From Dillenia suffruticosa (lineage: Eukaryota > Streptophyta > Magnoliopsida > Dilleniales > Dilleniaceae): a stretch of 64,000 nt of DNA. Each line of letters opens with the position of its first letter. The stretch's first letter is position 1. Below are positions 1 to 11,569 of this stretch, piece by piece. The notes under the pieces are model-generated. The model was not told the origin of the DNA. It did no database searches and saw only the letters and a list, made by a program, of their open reading frames with translations. Both the position numbers and the translations under genes were made by a program. The DNA lies in the NCBI GenBank assembly GCA_033439265.1, contig JAVTVX010000010.1, positions 6,324,001 to 6,388,000 of the forward strand, in the 5' to 3' direction.

Positions 1-300
1 TTTCACAAAAATGATTTTTTATTTTATTTGGATTTTTTGTAATTTTTAATTTATTTTTTAGAATTGAAAAATAATTTTTATTGATTTTTAATTCAATAAA
101 TTGTTAATAAAATTACAAAAGAAAAAATTAGTACGAAAAATTCAGAAAAAAATTTTTTAATGATAAAAGGAAATTATTTTTTTAATTTTGACTACCCGGG
201 CGAAAATTTGTTTTTGCACCTATCATTTGTTTGTATTTGTACTCATTTATTTATATTTAAAATTAGTTTTTATAATATAAAATTGTTTGAAATTTAAGAA

Positions 301-1550
301 AATATCTTTAAACAAATATTTTTTTTAGATTTATTATAATACTATAGTTGGTTGTGCGTTTGACCTAATACTGTTCTCATTTTTTTAGGAAAAATGTGAT
401 AATTGAATGCACTCCTAGAGTTCTCTAAGGGAGGGCTAGAGAATTGAAAAGTTCAGAATGTATCGTAAAGTTGGGCCAAATATTGATTTATCTGGTGTAC
501 TCATCTCATACTTTGTAAGATCATTTGAAAAACATGGAAGAAAAACATTTGAAACTTCTTGATCTAGATCATGCATTTTGGGGAAAGTGTACAAATTAAG
601 AAATTCTCTACCTCCTTATTAGGTTAACGTAGTTGATAAATTGATTGCCAAGAATTGAAACATAATTCTTGACAATGTGAAGCCAACTCAAAATATTAGA
701 GAGCCAAATAAAAAAAAAAAAACTGTCTCAAAGTATAAATAACGTGAGTTCACGTGCAATAAGGAGATTTTCTTTTAGAAATAGAGTATCTAAGAAAATA
801 GTGAATATGATATCTCGAATGGATATATCTTGAATCGAAATAATGCATATGTTTGTTTTTCTTTTGTATATTGTGACTATCTGTTAACATTATGATCATA
901 TATTTTTTAAGGAAAATATCTTATTTATTATAATATCTTTTAAAGAAAATTCTTTAAACAAATATATTTTTAGATTTATTATAATATTATAGTTGGCTAT
1001 GCGTCTGACCTAATACTGTTCTCATTTTTTAGGGAAAATGTGATAATTGAATACACTCTTAGAGTTCTCCAAGGGAGAGCTAGAAAATTGAAAAGTTCAG
1101 AATGTATAGTAAAGTTAGGCCAAATTTTGATTTATCAAGTGGACACATCTCATACTTTGTCAGATCATTTGAAAATCATGGAAGAAAAATATTTGAAACT
1201 TCTTGATCTAGATCATGCATTTTGGGGCGATAACGTATACATACTAAGAAATTCTCTACCTTCTTATTAGGTTAACGTGATTAATTAATTGATTGCCAAG
1301 AATTGAAATATAATTCTTGACAACGTGAAGCCAATTCAAAAAATTAGAGAGTCAAATAAAGAAAAAACTGTCTCAAAATATAAATAACTTGAGTCCACAT
1401 ACAATAAGGAGATTTTCTTTTAGGAATAGACTATCTAAGAAAATGATGAATATGATATCTCAAATTGATATATCTTGAATCGAAATAACACACTTGCTTT
1501 TTTTGTGCATATCGTGACTGTCTGTTAGGATTATGATCATGTATTAAAGA
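301..1550. repeat. 645-bp tandem duplication, two diverged copies
   Basis: Two direct copies of about 600 bp lie head to tail, roughly 301-905 and 946-1550, with a period of 645 bp (the shared block GCGTYTGACCTAATACTG begins at 356 and again at 1001). The right copy holds a 76-codon open frame at 1040-1270; in the left copy the same frame is broken. The peptide, with a segment DHLKIMEEKYLKLLDL and then LRNSLPSY, is loosely like the middle of a copia gag (UBN2-type) polyprotein, so the unit may be an old retroelement piece that was duplicated. That assignment is weak. There is no start context or conserved gene structure to support a host gene. Confidence 0.75.
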
Positions 1551-1969
1551 AATTTTTAAAATTTTAATATAAAATTTCTATTAGACTTATGTTAGTTATA
1601 TTTATTGATCTGTATAATCATGTATACAAAAAATAGGTGGATCTCGTGAATGGAAATTTTGGATTGATAGAATTTCAATAATTATCATCCAAAATTAAAA
1701 TATTATTTAAATATTTTGTATATTTATATGGAAGGATTTTTATTAGAAGGATTTGAGAAAATCTCACCTAAATTTGTTGACATCTGTAACTTTAAATTAA
1801 ATTTGTGATAGTTATACATTAGAATCATAAATGATTATTAGAAACTTAATAAATTTGCGATTCTATAATTTAATATTTATCTATCATAAAATGTTAATTT
1901 TAAAGTATAGAATTCTGCGTTTGATATAAGTATTAATATTTGTGTCCACCCCTCTTAAAATCCAGACTA

Positions 1970-1980
1970 TGGTATCAAAG
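1970..1980 (+). other. Primer-binding-site-like motif (initiator Met tRNA type)
   Basis: TGGTATCAAAG matches the TGGTATCAGAGC motif that plant copia elements use to prime from the initiator methionine tRNA, with one mismatch. It lies directly upstream of the gag relic, which would put the end of the 5' LTR just before 1966. Confidence 0.6.
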
Positions 1981-3289
1981 TCCATTATTACAAATTTGAA
2001 TAAATATGACAAACTGAATGGCAATAATTATGACATATGATGCGGCAAAATCTGGTATGTATTGTAAGAACAGGATATTTTGGAAAGTATCAACCATATC
2101 ATGTAAGATCCTGAGGTAAAGAATACTGCTCAATAAAGGAGAGATCAAGATATTTACCACGCATGGAAAAAAATATTTCACTGCTTGAGCAATCCCAGTT
2201 AGTTTTGTGATTGATGACATGATCCCCGAGTGTGAACAATATCTGAATACTCATGACATCTAGGAGTATCTAAAGGAGAAATATGGAAATAACAGTGTGA
2301 CTCATCTTAGTTAGCTGAGCATAAAGTTTTGATACCCTCAAAAAGAGAAGTGATTACAATATCAAATAATATTTAAAGATCATGTCTAACATAATAAGAG
2401 AGTTGAAGTTAGATGTCCTCTCTAATGAACAACAAATTCAAATCTTGATCCGATCTCTTTCTAATAAGTGGAAACACCTGAAAGTCAATTTGACTCACAA
2501 TTCGTATCAAGTTTGAGGATAAGTGACTTAATATTGCAAAATCCACAGCCAATACTTTTATTGTAGAGTTTAGTTCCAAGAGAGACTCAGGCTCTAAGAG
2601 TAAAAAGAACCGGAACAAAAGTAAGAAAAGAAAAGAGAGTGGAAACGGATTACAAAAGAATGGACACAAACACTTTAGAAAGAAATGGGACAATCGCAAA
2701 TTAAAATGTTACAATTGCCAAATTTTGGTCATTTAGATCATGAATGCTCTAAGTAGAAAAATGTATTACCTGAAAATTTTTCTTTAATTATCGCGTCATC
2801 TCTGGTACTGTCTTATACGCAAAAATCTTATTTTGTGTAGATTATAGATTCAGAAGCAACAGACCATATGACTAGAAATCATGAGGTGTTTGTAAATTTT
2901 CGTCAAATGTCTTCTAATACAAGATGCAATTATGTGGGGAATAATGGAAGAGTTGAGGTTAGAGAAGTTAGACTTTACAAACTAGAGTTGCAAAGTAAAC
3001 AAACTCACAGTCTACATGATATTTTGTAAGTATCAGAAATTCGACAGAATTTTAGATCTTTTTTTTCTTCTTCTTTTTGAAGTTTGGCTATATTTTGAAC
3101 TTTTAAGGAGATTAGGTTAATTTGTTTTTGAATGATATGTATTTTGGTTCTGAATAGTTTCTAAATGATTCCATGGTTTTTGTAATGTGATGGACAAATA
3201 TTTAACTATTATGTTGACCGTTGTTTTTCATCAAATATTTGTTCTTCTAGTAATGCAAATGTTGGTGATAGACATGGCATACTAAATTT

Positions 3290-3860
3290 GGTCATATAAA
3301 GCAAAACTGGATGAATCAACTAGTGAAAGGAAAACTTGGATTCACTCATAAAAGTTTATTTGCCGACGTATAAGCATTGTCTTACTAGAAAAATGATGAG
3401 AACACCACTTGGAAAGGTTATTGGGTAAAATTTTCATTGCAATTAGTCTATTCAGACATTTGCAATCCAATGAATGTGAAGACTAAACATGGAGTTTCGT
3501 ATTTTATTATATTTATAGATAATTTCACACGATTTGATCATATCTATTTGATTTCTTATAAATCTGAAATATTTAAGTGCTTTAAAATTATATGAACGAG
3601 GTGGAGAATCAATGGATAGACAATAAAGGCTTTAAAAACAAATAGAGAGTGTGAATGTCTAGTAGATCAATTTAAGAATCTTTACAATGAAAGAGGAATA
3701 ATCAAACAATTGATTATTTTTTATACATCTCAACAGAATGGTGTAGTAGAGAGAAAAAAATATAATATTATTAAATATGATGAGATCTATAATGACGCAA
3801 TCTAACTTTATGATTTCCTTTTGAGGAGATATCTTGTTGACTACAGCCTATGTTTTAAAT
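3290..3860 (+). pseudogene. copia integrase relic
   Basis: Reading the plus strand across several stops and shifts gives the GAG-pre-integrase and integrase core. SLQLVYSDICNP carries the first catalytic Asp region, YFIIFIDNFTRF the conserved block after it, and FYTSQQNGVVERK the region before the catalytic Glu. Integrase of this family joins cDNA to host DNA; this copy cannot make a protein. It sits between the protease-like start and the reverse transcriptase pieces, as expected for copia and not gypsy order. Confidence 0.75.
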
Positions 3861-5099
3861 AGAGTGCCTTTAAAATCAATACCAACGATACTATATGAAT
3901 TTTAAACTGGTTGAAAACCGTATATGAGTGCTTTCAATTCGTGGGGATTGATAGCATATATTTAAGATTTTTCTAATAAGTTGAGAAATTGGATAACCAT
4001 GGAAACAATTATATCTTTATAACATATTCTGATCAGTTTAAAAGTTATGTATACATTGGTGACTGAAAAAATAGTACTGTAATAGAAATTGAATCACGAA
4101 ATGTTATATTTTTAAAGTTTGAATTTCCTAACAGAGGTGACATAAAAGATATAGAGTTTTTAATTGAATTAATTAATTTAGAGAATATGTCTATCTATAC
4201 TAGATCAAAGGAATTGCAAAAAAAAAAAGAGTTAGATATTGATTCCAGTGGGAAAATTTTAAATTTTAACGATTTAATTGAATTACAAACTTGGAAAAGT
4301 GTTAAGAAAATGGTATCTAAGTATCATTTTGAAATTAAAATGCACGCATTTATTGTTTTTTCAGAAAATGAAGAAGAGTCTAAAAATATAAATGAGGATT
4401 GTCATGTCAGATATGAATGGAAATAGGCAATGGAAGAAAAATTGAAATCAATGAACTTTAACCATATTTGTGAATTGGTTGAATTTCCACTGTGGCGCGA
4501 GATTATTAGGAACAATTGGGTTCTTAAAATAAAATATAAGGTAGATGAAATTATTGATAGATATTAGACTCAATTGATGGCAAAAGATAATACTCAACAA
4601 AGGGTATACTTAGCAAAAATGTATTGATTATGAAGAATTTTTTTTTTTTCAATAGTGAGATTTATCTCAATTCTCTTACTGCTAGCAATAGTGGTCAATA
4701 TGAATTTAAAATTATATCTAATGGACATTAAAACTGTTTTTCTCAATAAAAAACTTGAGAAAAAAGTCTATATGGCATAATTTTGATATTAAAGACCATG
4801 AAGATAGTACATATAAATTGAATAGATTAATTTATGGTGTTAAACAGTTTTTGAGACAAGTGATCGATCCTTTTACGAAAACCAATACTTAAAGACATAT
4901 TAGATCACTTAGATTACGACTGTTGTGATTGCAATTGTGATTGTAATAATATACATAATATATATAATATAATGCTTATATTCATTGATATTTGAATTTT
5001 GTATTTGTATAAAAAAATTTTGTGTTTACATTTAAAGGTATGTTGGATAAATTTTTGAAATTGGATCTTTCATGTGAGCAATTGCCTTTAACATCTGTG

Positions 5100-8020
5100 T
5101 GATATATAAATATGAGTCAATATTAAATTTTAGTTGATTAACATATATGCCACCTTAATAAAATACCAAGATAAGATTATTGGTTATATTTATATGGTAA
5201 TCGAAATGGATTTTCCTACAATCTATTGAAATTATCTAATAGATAAGTATAAGTTTTTTTAAAAACTTGTAAAAAGAAAAACTTAGATCAAGTATTGTAT
5301 ACCACTTGAACTAAGATCTACTCGATGAATTATTTTAGAATATAAAACTTAAGCTTCTAGATATGAAGAAAGGGTATTATAGCACGTATTTCATACTATA
5401 TGTGCTTATATAACTATATGGGTAATGAGATAGTGTATCATTTTTCACTTCAATGTGTGAGATCAGGAATTTCATATTTAATCTCAATTTATACCTTTAA
5501 AATTTTTGACTGTTTCATGAAATTTTATTTTAGTATTATTATTTTAGTATACTACCAAAAAACTATGGTTGATTCAATTTGATGGTACATATTTATGAAA
5601 ATAGTTAAAATAAAGTTGAAAGTTAATAGTATGAGAAGAAGACTATTTTTGACCAATTATGTCTATAACTAATTGTTTAGAGATATAATTGTGAATACAT
5701 GATTTGAATTGAGTCAAATATATTTTTATATTGTTTGAGATATGAGAGATACATCGACTGTATTTAGTAAAAAAAAGTTTAGGATTTGACGAGATATGAT
5801 GTTTTCATCGTTATATCGAAAGTGAACTGTTATATATTTTTAACAAGTGTATAACTCTTAAACTCTTTATATTCTTGCAAGTTACATGAACCACTTGTTA
5901 GTATGAAATTGATAGTATTCGATTATAATGATCACGTTATATGTAAATTTAATTTTTATGTATAAATAAGAGATATTAAAAATAGGTGCGGATCTGTCCG
6001 TGTGGGTAGATCCAAAGTCCAAACCCTTAAATTTTGAATTTGAATAGGGGAGAGGAGAATAAAGAGAGAGTGGTTATTGAAAACCACACTTCAACTTTCT
6101 CATGTCTATCAACTCCCCCTTTCTCAAATTTCCCTTACTTCCTGTTTTTTTTAAAGCATATATGTGAAATGAGAATGGATGTGATTTTAACATTTTGGAG
6201 AGGAAGGAAAAAGAGAGAGCTTCTCATGATAGAAAATAAAGAAAGAAGGTTATTATTCACAAAAAATGATATTTAGATCGTGAATAAAAGAATTTGATTT
6301 AATTTTATGACACATTGTTGAATCTAGAATATATAAATATTGTAAGGGGTAAATGATTTTAATATATTTAAGATACTAAAATTTTATACATGAAAAATTG
6401 AAATAATTTGTTGGTCCGTTTGATCCACTAATAAATTCCTAGCAGTGTGCTTCGCACTGTGGAATGGAAATCCATCATACTCATGTCACTTCATTTCCAT
6501 TATTGCAAGTGATCATTACCGTAACGGGAATTATAGGGCAGGGCAATTATGTTCCCAAACAAAATCCTTAATAATTATTAGTACGAATGTAATTTAATTG
6601 AGTTTGAACTGACAGAAGAAACAATGATGTCTCCTCGCTCATCAGCTTCCAAAATTGACAGCCTTTCAGGGGAACGTATAATTGATGAGAGTACTTTTAC
6701 TCGGATGGCTTCGGATTTTCCTTTTTTTTTTTTCTTTTTTTTTTTTTTTCTTTTTTGCTTTCAAATCGGACGGTTATGATCTTTTTACTGGTCTTATTGT
6801 CCTGCGGATCTATCTATATTATTAAAATGTTTTCAGCTTTTTTTTCCCCCTATTTTTATATTTCTTTTTCCCCGCACGCCTTTTACTGAAAAAGCTAAAG
6901 GAATGCCTGGATAAGAGCAACATTTCTATTGGGTCTCCTGTTGAAGGGGAAAATATGATGCCAGGAAAATAAAAAAAATATACTAATTAAAGAGTGGAAA
7001 AAAATATATATATATATTTTCTTAGGTACCAATATAGGAATTAAAATGTGTGATTGTTATTTCTCTTATAAATATTTAAATGGAAATATATCATTCTATT
7101 CTTTTTATATAATTATAAAATAAGACCGTAAATACACCTAATTCAATTAATTTTGTTAATATAATTTTTTTAACTAAATCAATCGATATGTAAAATCATA
7201 TTCCGACTGAATTTGATTCAAATTATTGTTAAACCTTTTTTTAGAAAAAAAAATCCTCTCAATCTATTTTTTATTCTTTTCAAAATTTAAATCTGAATTT
7301 TAATTAACACATATAATATTTTTTTCACTAAATCAACTATCTACCGATAAGTTTATAAATATAATTATACATGTAAATAGAAATATAATTTTAAAATTCA
7401 TTTATTAAGCAAATCACAACTTAAACACAGAGTTTAAGACTCCCTGGCATGAGCAAACCCTTAAGACTCGATTTGATCCGTTCAAATTCAATTGATTAAA
7501 TAAAATTAAAACTGATTATGATTTTTCAAAATTAAGCATATATATATATTAATTGTTTTGATTTTATCGGGGACCCTTCCTTTCGCTGTTCCCGGAAAAG
7601 GGCGTGGGAATGGATGGCGAAGCAATTGGTAGGGAGAGAAAGAAACAAAAGATAATCATTGGGGGAGGGAAGGGGCGGAGAAAAAGAGAGCAGGCTTTTG
7701 CATTTGCATTCCACGCGTGAACTTTCTTTTCCCTCTCAGCTTTGGAATTTCAAAACCCAACGCTCCTCTCCTGTTGTAGTGTTTTTGGTCCTCTATAATT
7801 ATTATAAATACGTATGTTAAGTAGCCATTCCTAATGTAATGACCCACTAAACTAAACTATCTTTTATGTAATCTCACCATTAGATTAGCTCGTTGTTCAA
7901 AATTTCCTCCCTCACTATTTATGAAGTTGTATTCGGGTCTGAATTTCGCTCGCAGTGTAGAATAGCCCATCTGTTATATCCCAATTACTTGAGACACCAA
8001 GCAAATTGAAGTCAGAATAA
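5100..8020. other. Intergenic AT-rich stretch
   Basis: No supported gene. It holds low-complexity AT, a poly-T run at about 6719-6752 and a possible SINE at about 7140-7350. The open frames here (for example 5400-5582, 6034-6276, 7532-7847) have no recognisable product or codon signature. The last few hundred bases would contain the promoter of the HMA gene that starts near 8025. Confidence 0.6.
7140..7350 (-). mobile_element. tRNA-derived SINE relic
   Basis: Read on the minus strand, a tRNA-like head has box-A-like TGATTTAGTG and box-B-like AGATTTAAATTTTG about 35 bases later. It is followed by a body and a tail containing TCAGTCGGAATATG and CATATCGATTG. The layout and tail resemble the better copies at 17.6, 25.9 and 60.8 kb. 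The copy is old and lies in the same minus orientation as the others. Confidence 0.45.
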
Positions 8021-8024
8021 AACT

Positions 8025-10917
8025 ATGTTTGTAAGTCAGTCTCTCTCTCTCTCTTTCTCCCTCTCTTCCTATCAATACCGTATATTTGATGAAGATCATG
8101 AGAATTGACAATGCGGGACTTTGTTGTAGATGTTGGAGGTAAGAGTTCCAAACTTGGATTGTGAAGGCTGTGCTGCTAAGCTAAAGAAGGCTCTCTTCAA
8201 GATTAAAGGTAAAACCCCTTTTTGGCATAGCACTACACAGTCAATTCTGGGTTGTGTTTTTTTTGTTTTTTGTTTTTTCACTTTTAATTCAGTGAAGGCA
8301 TTAAAGAACCGTTCAAAATTATGATCGCATCTTGGGGTTGTTTATTAAATGGCTTGATATGTCCCTAGAGGGCCGCGAGATTAGCCCTGTATTGGGACAA
8401 TAATTTCTTGTTTTTTGATTATGACAGACTATTTTACTTATCCAGTGGTTCTATTGTAGAACATATATGTGTCATTTTTACTTTTTGTACTGTGTTTTAT
8501 TGAGAAAATCAGAAGAACTTGTTTTGCAGCATATATTAATGTTGCACGAACTTAATAGTATGAACTATAAAAGCCAAATCTCAGTTATAGAGTTAGAAGA
8601 CTAAATTATCTCTTATTTTAAATTGCTTTTAAATTATTTTAAGTTTATGAAGTCTGATTACTCATTCGTGTTTCATATCAATGCCACCACAATGTCCGAA
8701 CTCTTTCTAATAAATGAAATTTAATCGTATCTGAAAATAGTTTTTGAGTGATTAGAGATAAAAATTATTTTAATTTTTAAACTTATACTTAAAATTCTAC
8801 GATATGGGTAGAAGGTAAACACCACATAACCAATAAGTCCTGTGCCTGCACAACGCCAACTGGGGTTCCATGTGCAGAACGTCGTCCTACGCCCTACCAA
8901 AACTTCTGGTCTGTTGAACAATGTTCATGCTTGATAATTACCATAAAAAAATTTATTTGGTCTGCGGGTCAAAATTCTTTAACCACCGGCCTAGACTGAA
9001 ATCAAGGGCCAAACTGAGCAAAACATATAATCGTCTCGTGAGTATGGATGTTAAATCCGTTAATCAAATTTCGTTTGAAACTTAGAAATAAAATAAAAAA
9101 TAAAAAAAAGTACTATGGAAGAATTACTTCTTAAAATATTTTGACCCATTGATTACTTTAAATAAATTTCTTTTTTTTTTTCTCCTTTCAAGGAAATGGT
9201 AGGAAGAGGGAAAAGGTAAAGATTACCCTTTAAAATTTTTCATTCTTAAACAATGTTTAGTATTTATATTTTTATTTTCTTAAATTTGTATGAGATAATA
9301 TTTAGCCTCAATGTTTAGAAAATATCAAAGTGCGGTAAGTATTACACAAGGAGAAAAGAAATCAAAATTTTAAAATAAATACATACATGAAGAAAATATT
9401 AACTAAATTGATCAAGTATAGAGAGAAAATTAAGAAATAATTAAAATTAGAGAGAGATAATTTAAAATAATTTAATTTTTAAAAATAAAAATAAATTAAT
9501 TGATTTAATTTTGGAAAGAAAAGACTTAAAATGAATGAGATTAGATAGAGAAAATATAAATTAAATTGATTTTTTAGATAACGAAAATTATTGTGCTGAG
9601 TTTTAGAGAGAGAAAATAATTTTGGTTTATTTAGAGAAAAAACAAAGTTTTATTTTTTAGAAACAGAAAAGTTAAAATAAATGTATTTGGGGAGTGAGGA
9701 TGTGAACTCGATTATTTTTTTTAGTGATTAGAAATTAATATGCTTACTTTTTTATAGAGAAAAAAAATTAATTTTTAGAGAGAAAAATTAATTTTGATTT
9801 TTTAGTGAGAGAAAAAGAAAGAAAATATGAACTAAATTGAATCCATTATATCTAAAGAGAGAAAATATATATTAAATTGACATTTTAAAGAGAAAAATAA
9901 TATATTTATTTTAGAGAAAGAAAAACTAATTCTAACCTTTTAGAGAAAGAAAATTTAAAATCAATATATTTGAATAGAGAAAATATAAAGTAAATCGAAT
10001 TGGTTTTTTTTGAAAAAGTAAAATAAATGTGTTTGTAAAAGAGAAAACTTAAATTTTATTTTTTTAAAAAGAGAAATTTAATTAATGATTTTAGAAGAAA
10101 AATATAAATTAAATTGATTTTACCATCTAACATTTTTTAATCTTTTACTTTATATACCAAATATTATTTTTGGTTCAACCAAACAAAAAAATAAAAAATA
10201 TTAGGGAAATAACATTTGTTTCTTAAAATGTTATCCTTATAACTTTTCCTTTTAAAAATTATCCGTCCCATCAAAAAGTCCTAAAAGTAAAGAAAAAATA
10301 AAGTTGAACCAACAAAGCGCTTAAGCAGAGCATTACCCATTTGGAGGAAATACTCTGCCGGGGCAAAAGGCAGTTGGCTCATTATTTTTTTTATAGGTTT
10401 TTTAAGTTTAGATGATTTAGGTTAAACATAAAAAGAAATTAAGAACTTAAAAGTTTGTGTAAAAAAAAAAAAAAAAAAAAAAAAAGAGTTTGGTGAAGAA
10501 AAATTTTTCATCCGAATCATGAATCTCTCTTTGGGGGTAATGAATCATGAAAAACTTTGCATGATTTTTCCTTTTTTATTCTCTGTAGGTGTGGAAGAGG
10601 TAGAGATAGAAATGGATATACAAAAGGTGACGGTGAGAGGGTACGCACTGGAAGAAAAGAAAATTCTAAGGGCCATCAAACGGGCAGGAAAAGCAGCAGA
10701 GATATGGCCATTTCCCTCGTATTCCCATTACAATTCATTTTACAAATACCCAACACAAGTTGTTCATTATTACTATGACACATTCAGAAATGGTGCCTCA
10801 ACGAATATACATTCCTTCTTCCACACTCCTGCTTCCTATTCCCTCGCCATGGCTTCTGATGAAGTGGTCGCCTCGCTTTTCAGTGACGAAAACCCCCATG
10901 CATGCGCCATTATGTGA
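8025..10917 (+). CDS. Heavy-metal-associated isoprenylated plant protein (HIPP), CaaX-tailed
   Basis: Small cytosolic or membrane-anchored metal-binding protein of the HIPP family, thought to act in metal homeostasis and stress signalling. Exons 8130-8208 and 10589-10917 join in phase (GGT glycine split by the intron) to give 135 residues. The N-terminal HMA fold (about 1-66) has the metal site LDCEGCAAK with CxxC at Cys11 and Cys14, then VEEVEIEMDIQKVTVRG. The tail DENPHACAIM ends in a CaaX box (CAIM) predicted to be farnesylated. A six-base micro-exon ATGTTT at 8025-8030, followed by GTAAGT and with an acceptor at 8128-8129, may supply an upstream start (Met-Phe added); otherwise translation starts at 8130. 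A CT-rich tract at 8040-8062 would then lie in the small intron. Splice sites are canonical GT-AG. The 2.4-kb intron is long for this family. Confidence 0.88.
8209..10588 (+). other. Large intron of the HIPP gene with GAGA-rich degenerate repeats
   Basis: Starts GTAAAA and ends TCTGTAG. From about 9340 to 10130 it is built of imperfect 35-50-base units of the type AGAGAGAAAATATAAATTAA followed by ATTGATTTT, strongly purine-biased on the plus strand. A poly-A run lies at about 10460-10485. No coding exon was recognised inside. Confidence 0.7.
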
Positions 10918-11297
10918 TCTTCATTTTAATTCTATTTTTTGTTTTGTTTAATGTTATGTTGTGTGTGTGGTTTGCGTATTGTGGAATGGCTGGTTTTGTT
11001 TTATGTTTATGATTTGCTTATTGGCTGCTATTCTTGGGGTTTTCTTGTTGATTTTTTCTATTTTTTCTTGTTGATTTTAATCCATAACCTTGCTGTTCCT
11101 GTGAAAATTCACTTGGATTGTGATGTTGCTTACGCGGATAACACCAACTTCAGTACCATTAACTTCTGTATTAATTTTGCTAAAGTTATGCACCAATACT
11201 AAAATTAATGATTGACATGTTCGAGCACACTACGTATCCACAAAGATTAATGGCTTCTACCTGAGACGCAGTCTCAAATGTGAGAACAATATTAAAA
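10918..11297. other. HIPP 3' flank
   Basis: T- and GT-rich sequence directly after the stop codon, likely 3' UTR and downstream flank. The open frame at 10939-11202 is a low-complexity hydrophobic translation of T-rich DNA and is not supported as a gene. Confidence 0.45.
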
Positions 11298-11337
11298 TAT
11301 ATATATATATATATATATATATCTATATATATATATG
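11298..11337. repeat. (TA)n microsatellite
   Basis: About 40 bases of alternating TA with one CTA interruption. It abuts the A/T-rich end of the SINE that follows, a common arrangement for a retroposed copy. Confidence 0.9.
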
Positions 11338-11339
11338 AT

Positions 11340-11565
11340 GGACTTCATTTTTTTTTTGGTCCCCTGGACCTCGTTCAATACTGAGTATATGGAACTTTAC
11401 TCTGATTAATCTCGGTTGAATCGCTGTTAGGTCCCAATAGGAAGAGAACTCTCCAATGTCATTTTTATCACTATCAAAATTTGAACCCAGATTTTTGATA
11501 TAGAGTATTAGTGTCCTTCTCACTAAACTGATAAAGCGTTTCGCCATATATAATTCATCGAACAT
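11340..11565 (-). mobile_element. tRNA-derived SINE
   Basis: On the minus strand the head carries box-A-like TATCAGTTTAGTGAGAAGG and box-B-like GGGTTCAAATTT about 30 bases on. The body has GATTCAACCGAGATTAATC, and a homopolymer run lies near the (TA)n tract. The head looks like a tRNA read without its fold, so a tRNA gene is not called. The DNA encodes no convincing protein (the 80-codon frame here is incidental). It is less similar in the body to the copies at 17.9, 25.7 and 60.8 kb and may be a separate family. Confidence 0.6.
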
Positions 11566-11569
11566 GTTT

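Larger units (their letters stand above)
1966..5100 (+). mobile_element. Decayed Ty1/copia retrotransposon (pol relic)
   Basis: The order of recognisable pieces is that of a Ty1/copia element. A primer-binding-site-like motif is followed by a gag region ending in a CCHC zinc knuckle (about 2706-2755, read only after a one-base deletion). Then come a protease-like start (IIDSEATDHMT, about 2846), an integrase core (about 3420-3790, with LVYSDICNPMNVKTKHG, FIDNFTR and QQNGVVER) and reverse transcriptase pieces (about 4720-4860, with YKLNRLIYGVKQ). Every domain carries stops and frameshifts, so the element is dead. I could not pair two convincing LTRs. A short similarity around AAAATAGGTG at 1632 and 5979 may mark them, but this is not firm. 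The 3' boundary is approximate; RNase H could not be placed. Confidence 0.8.
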
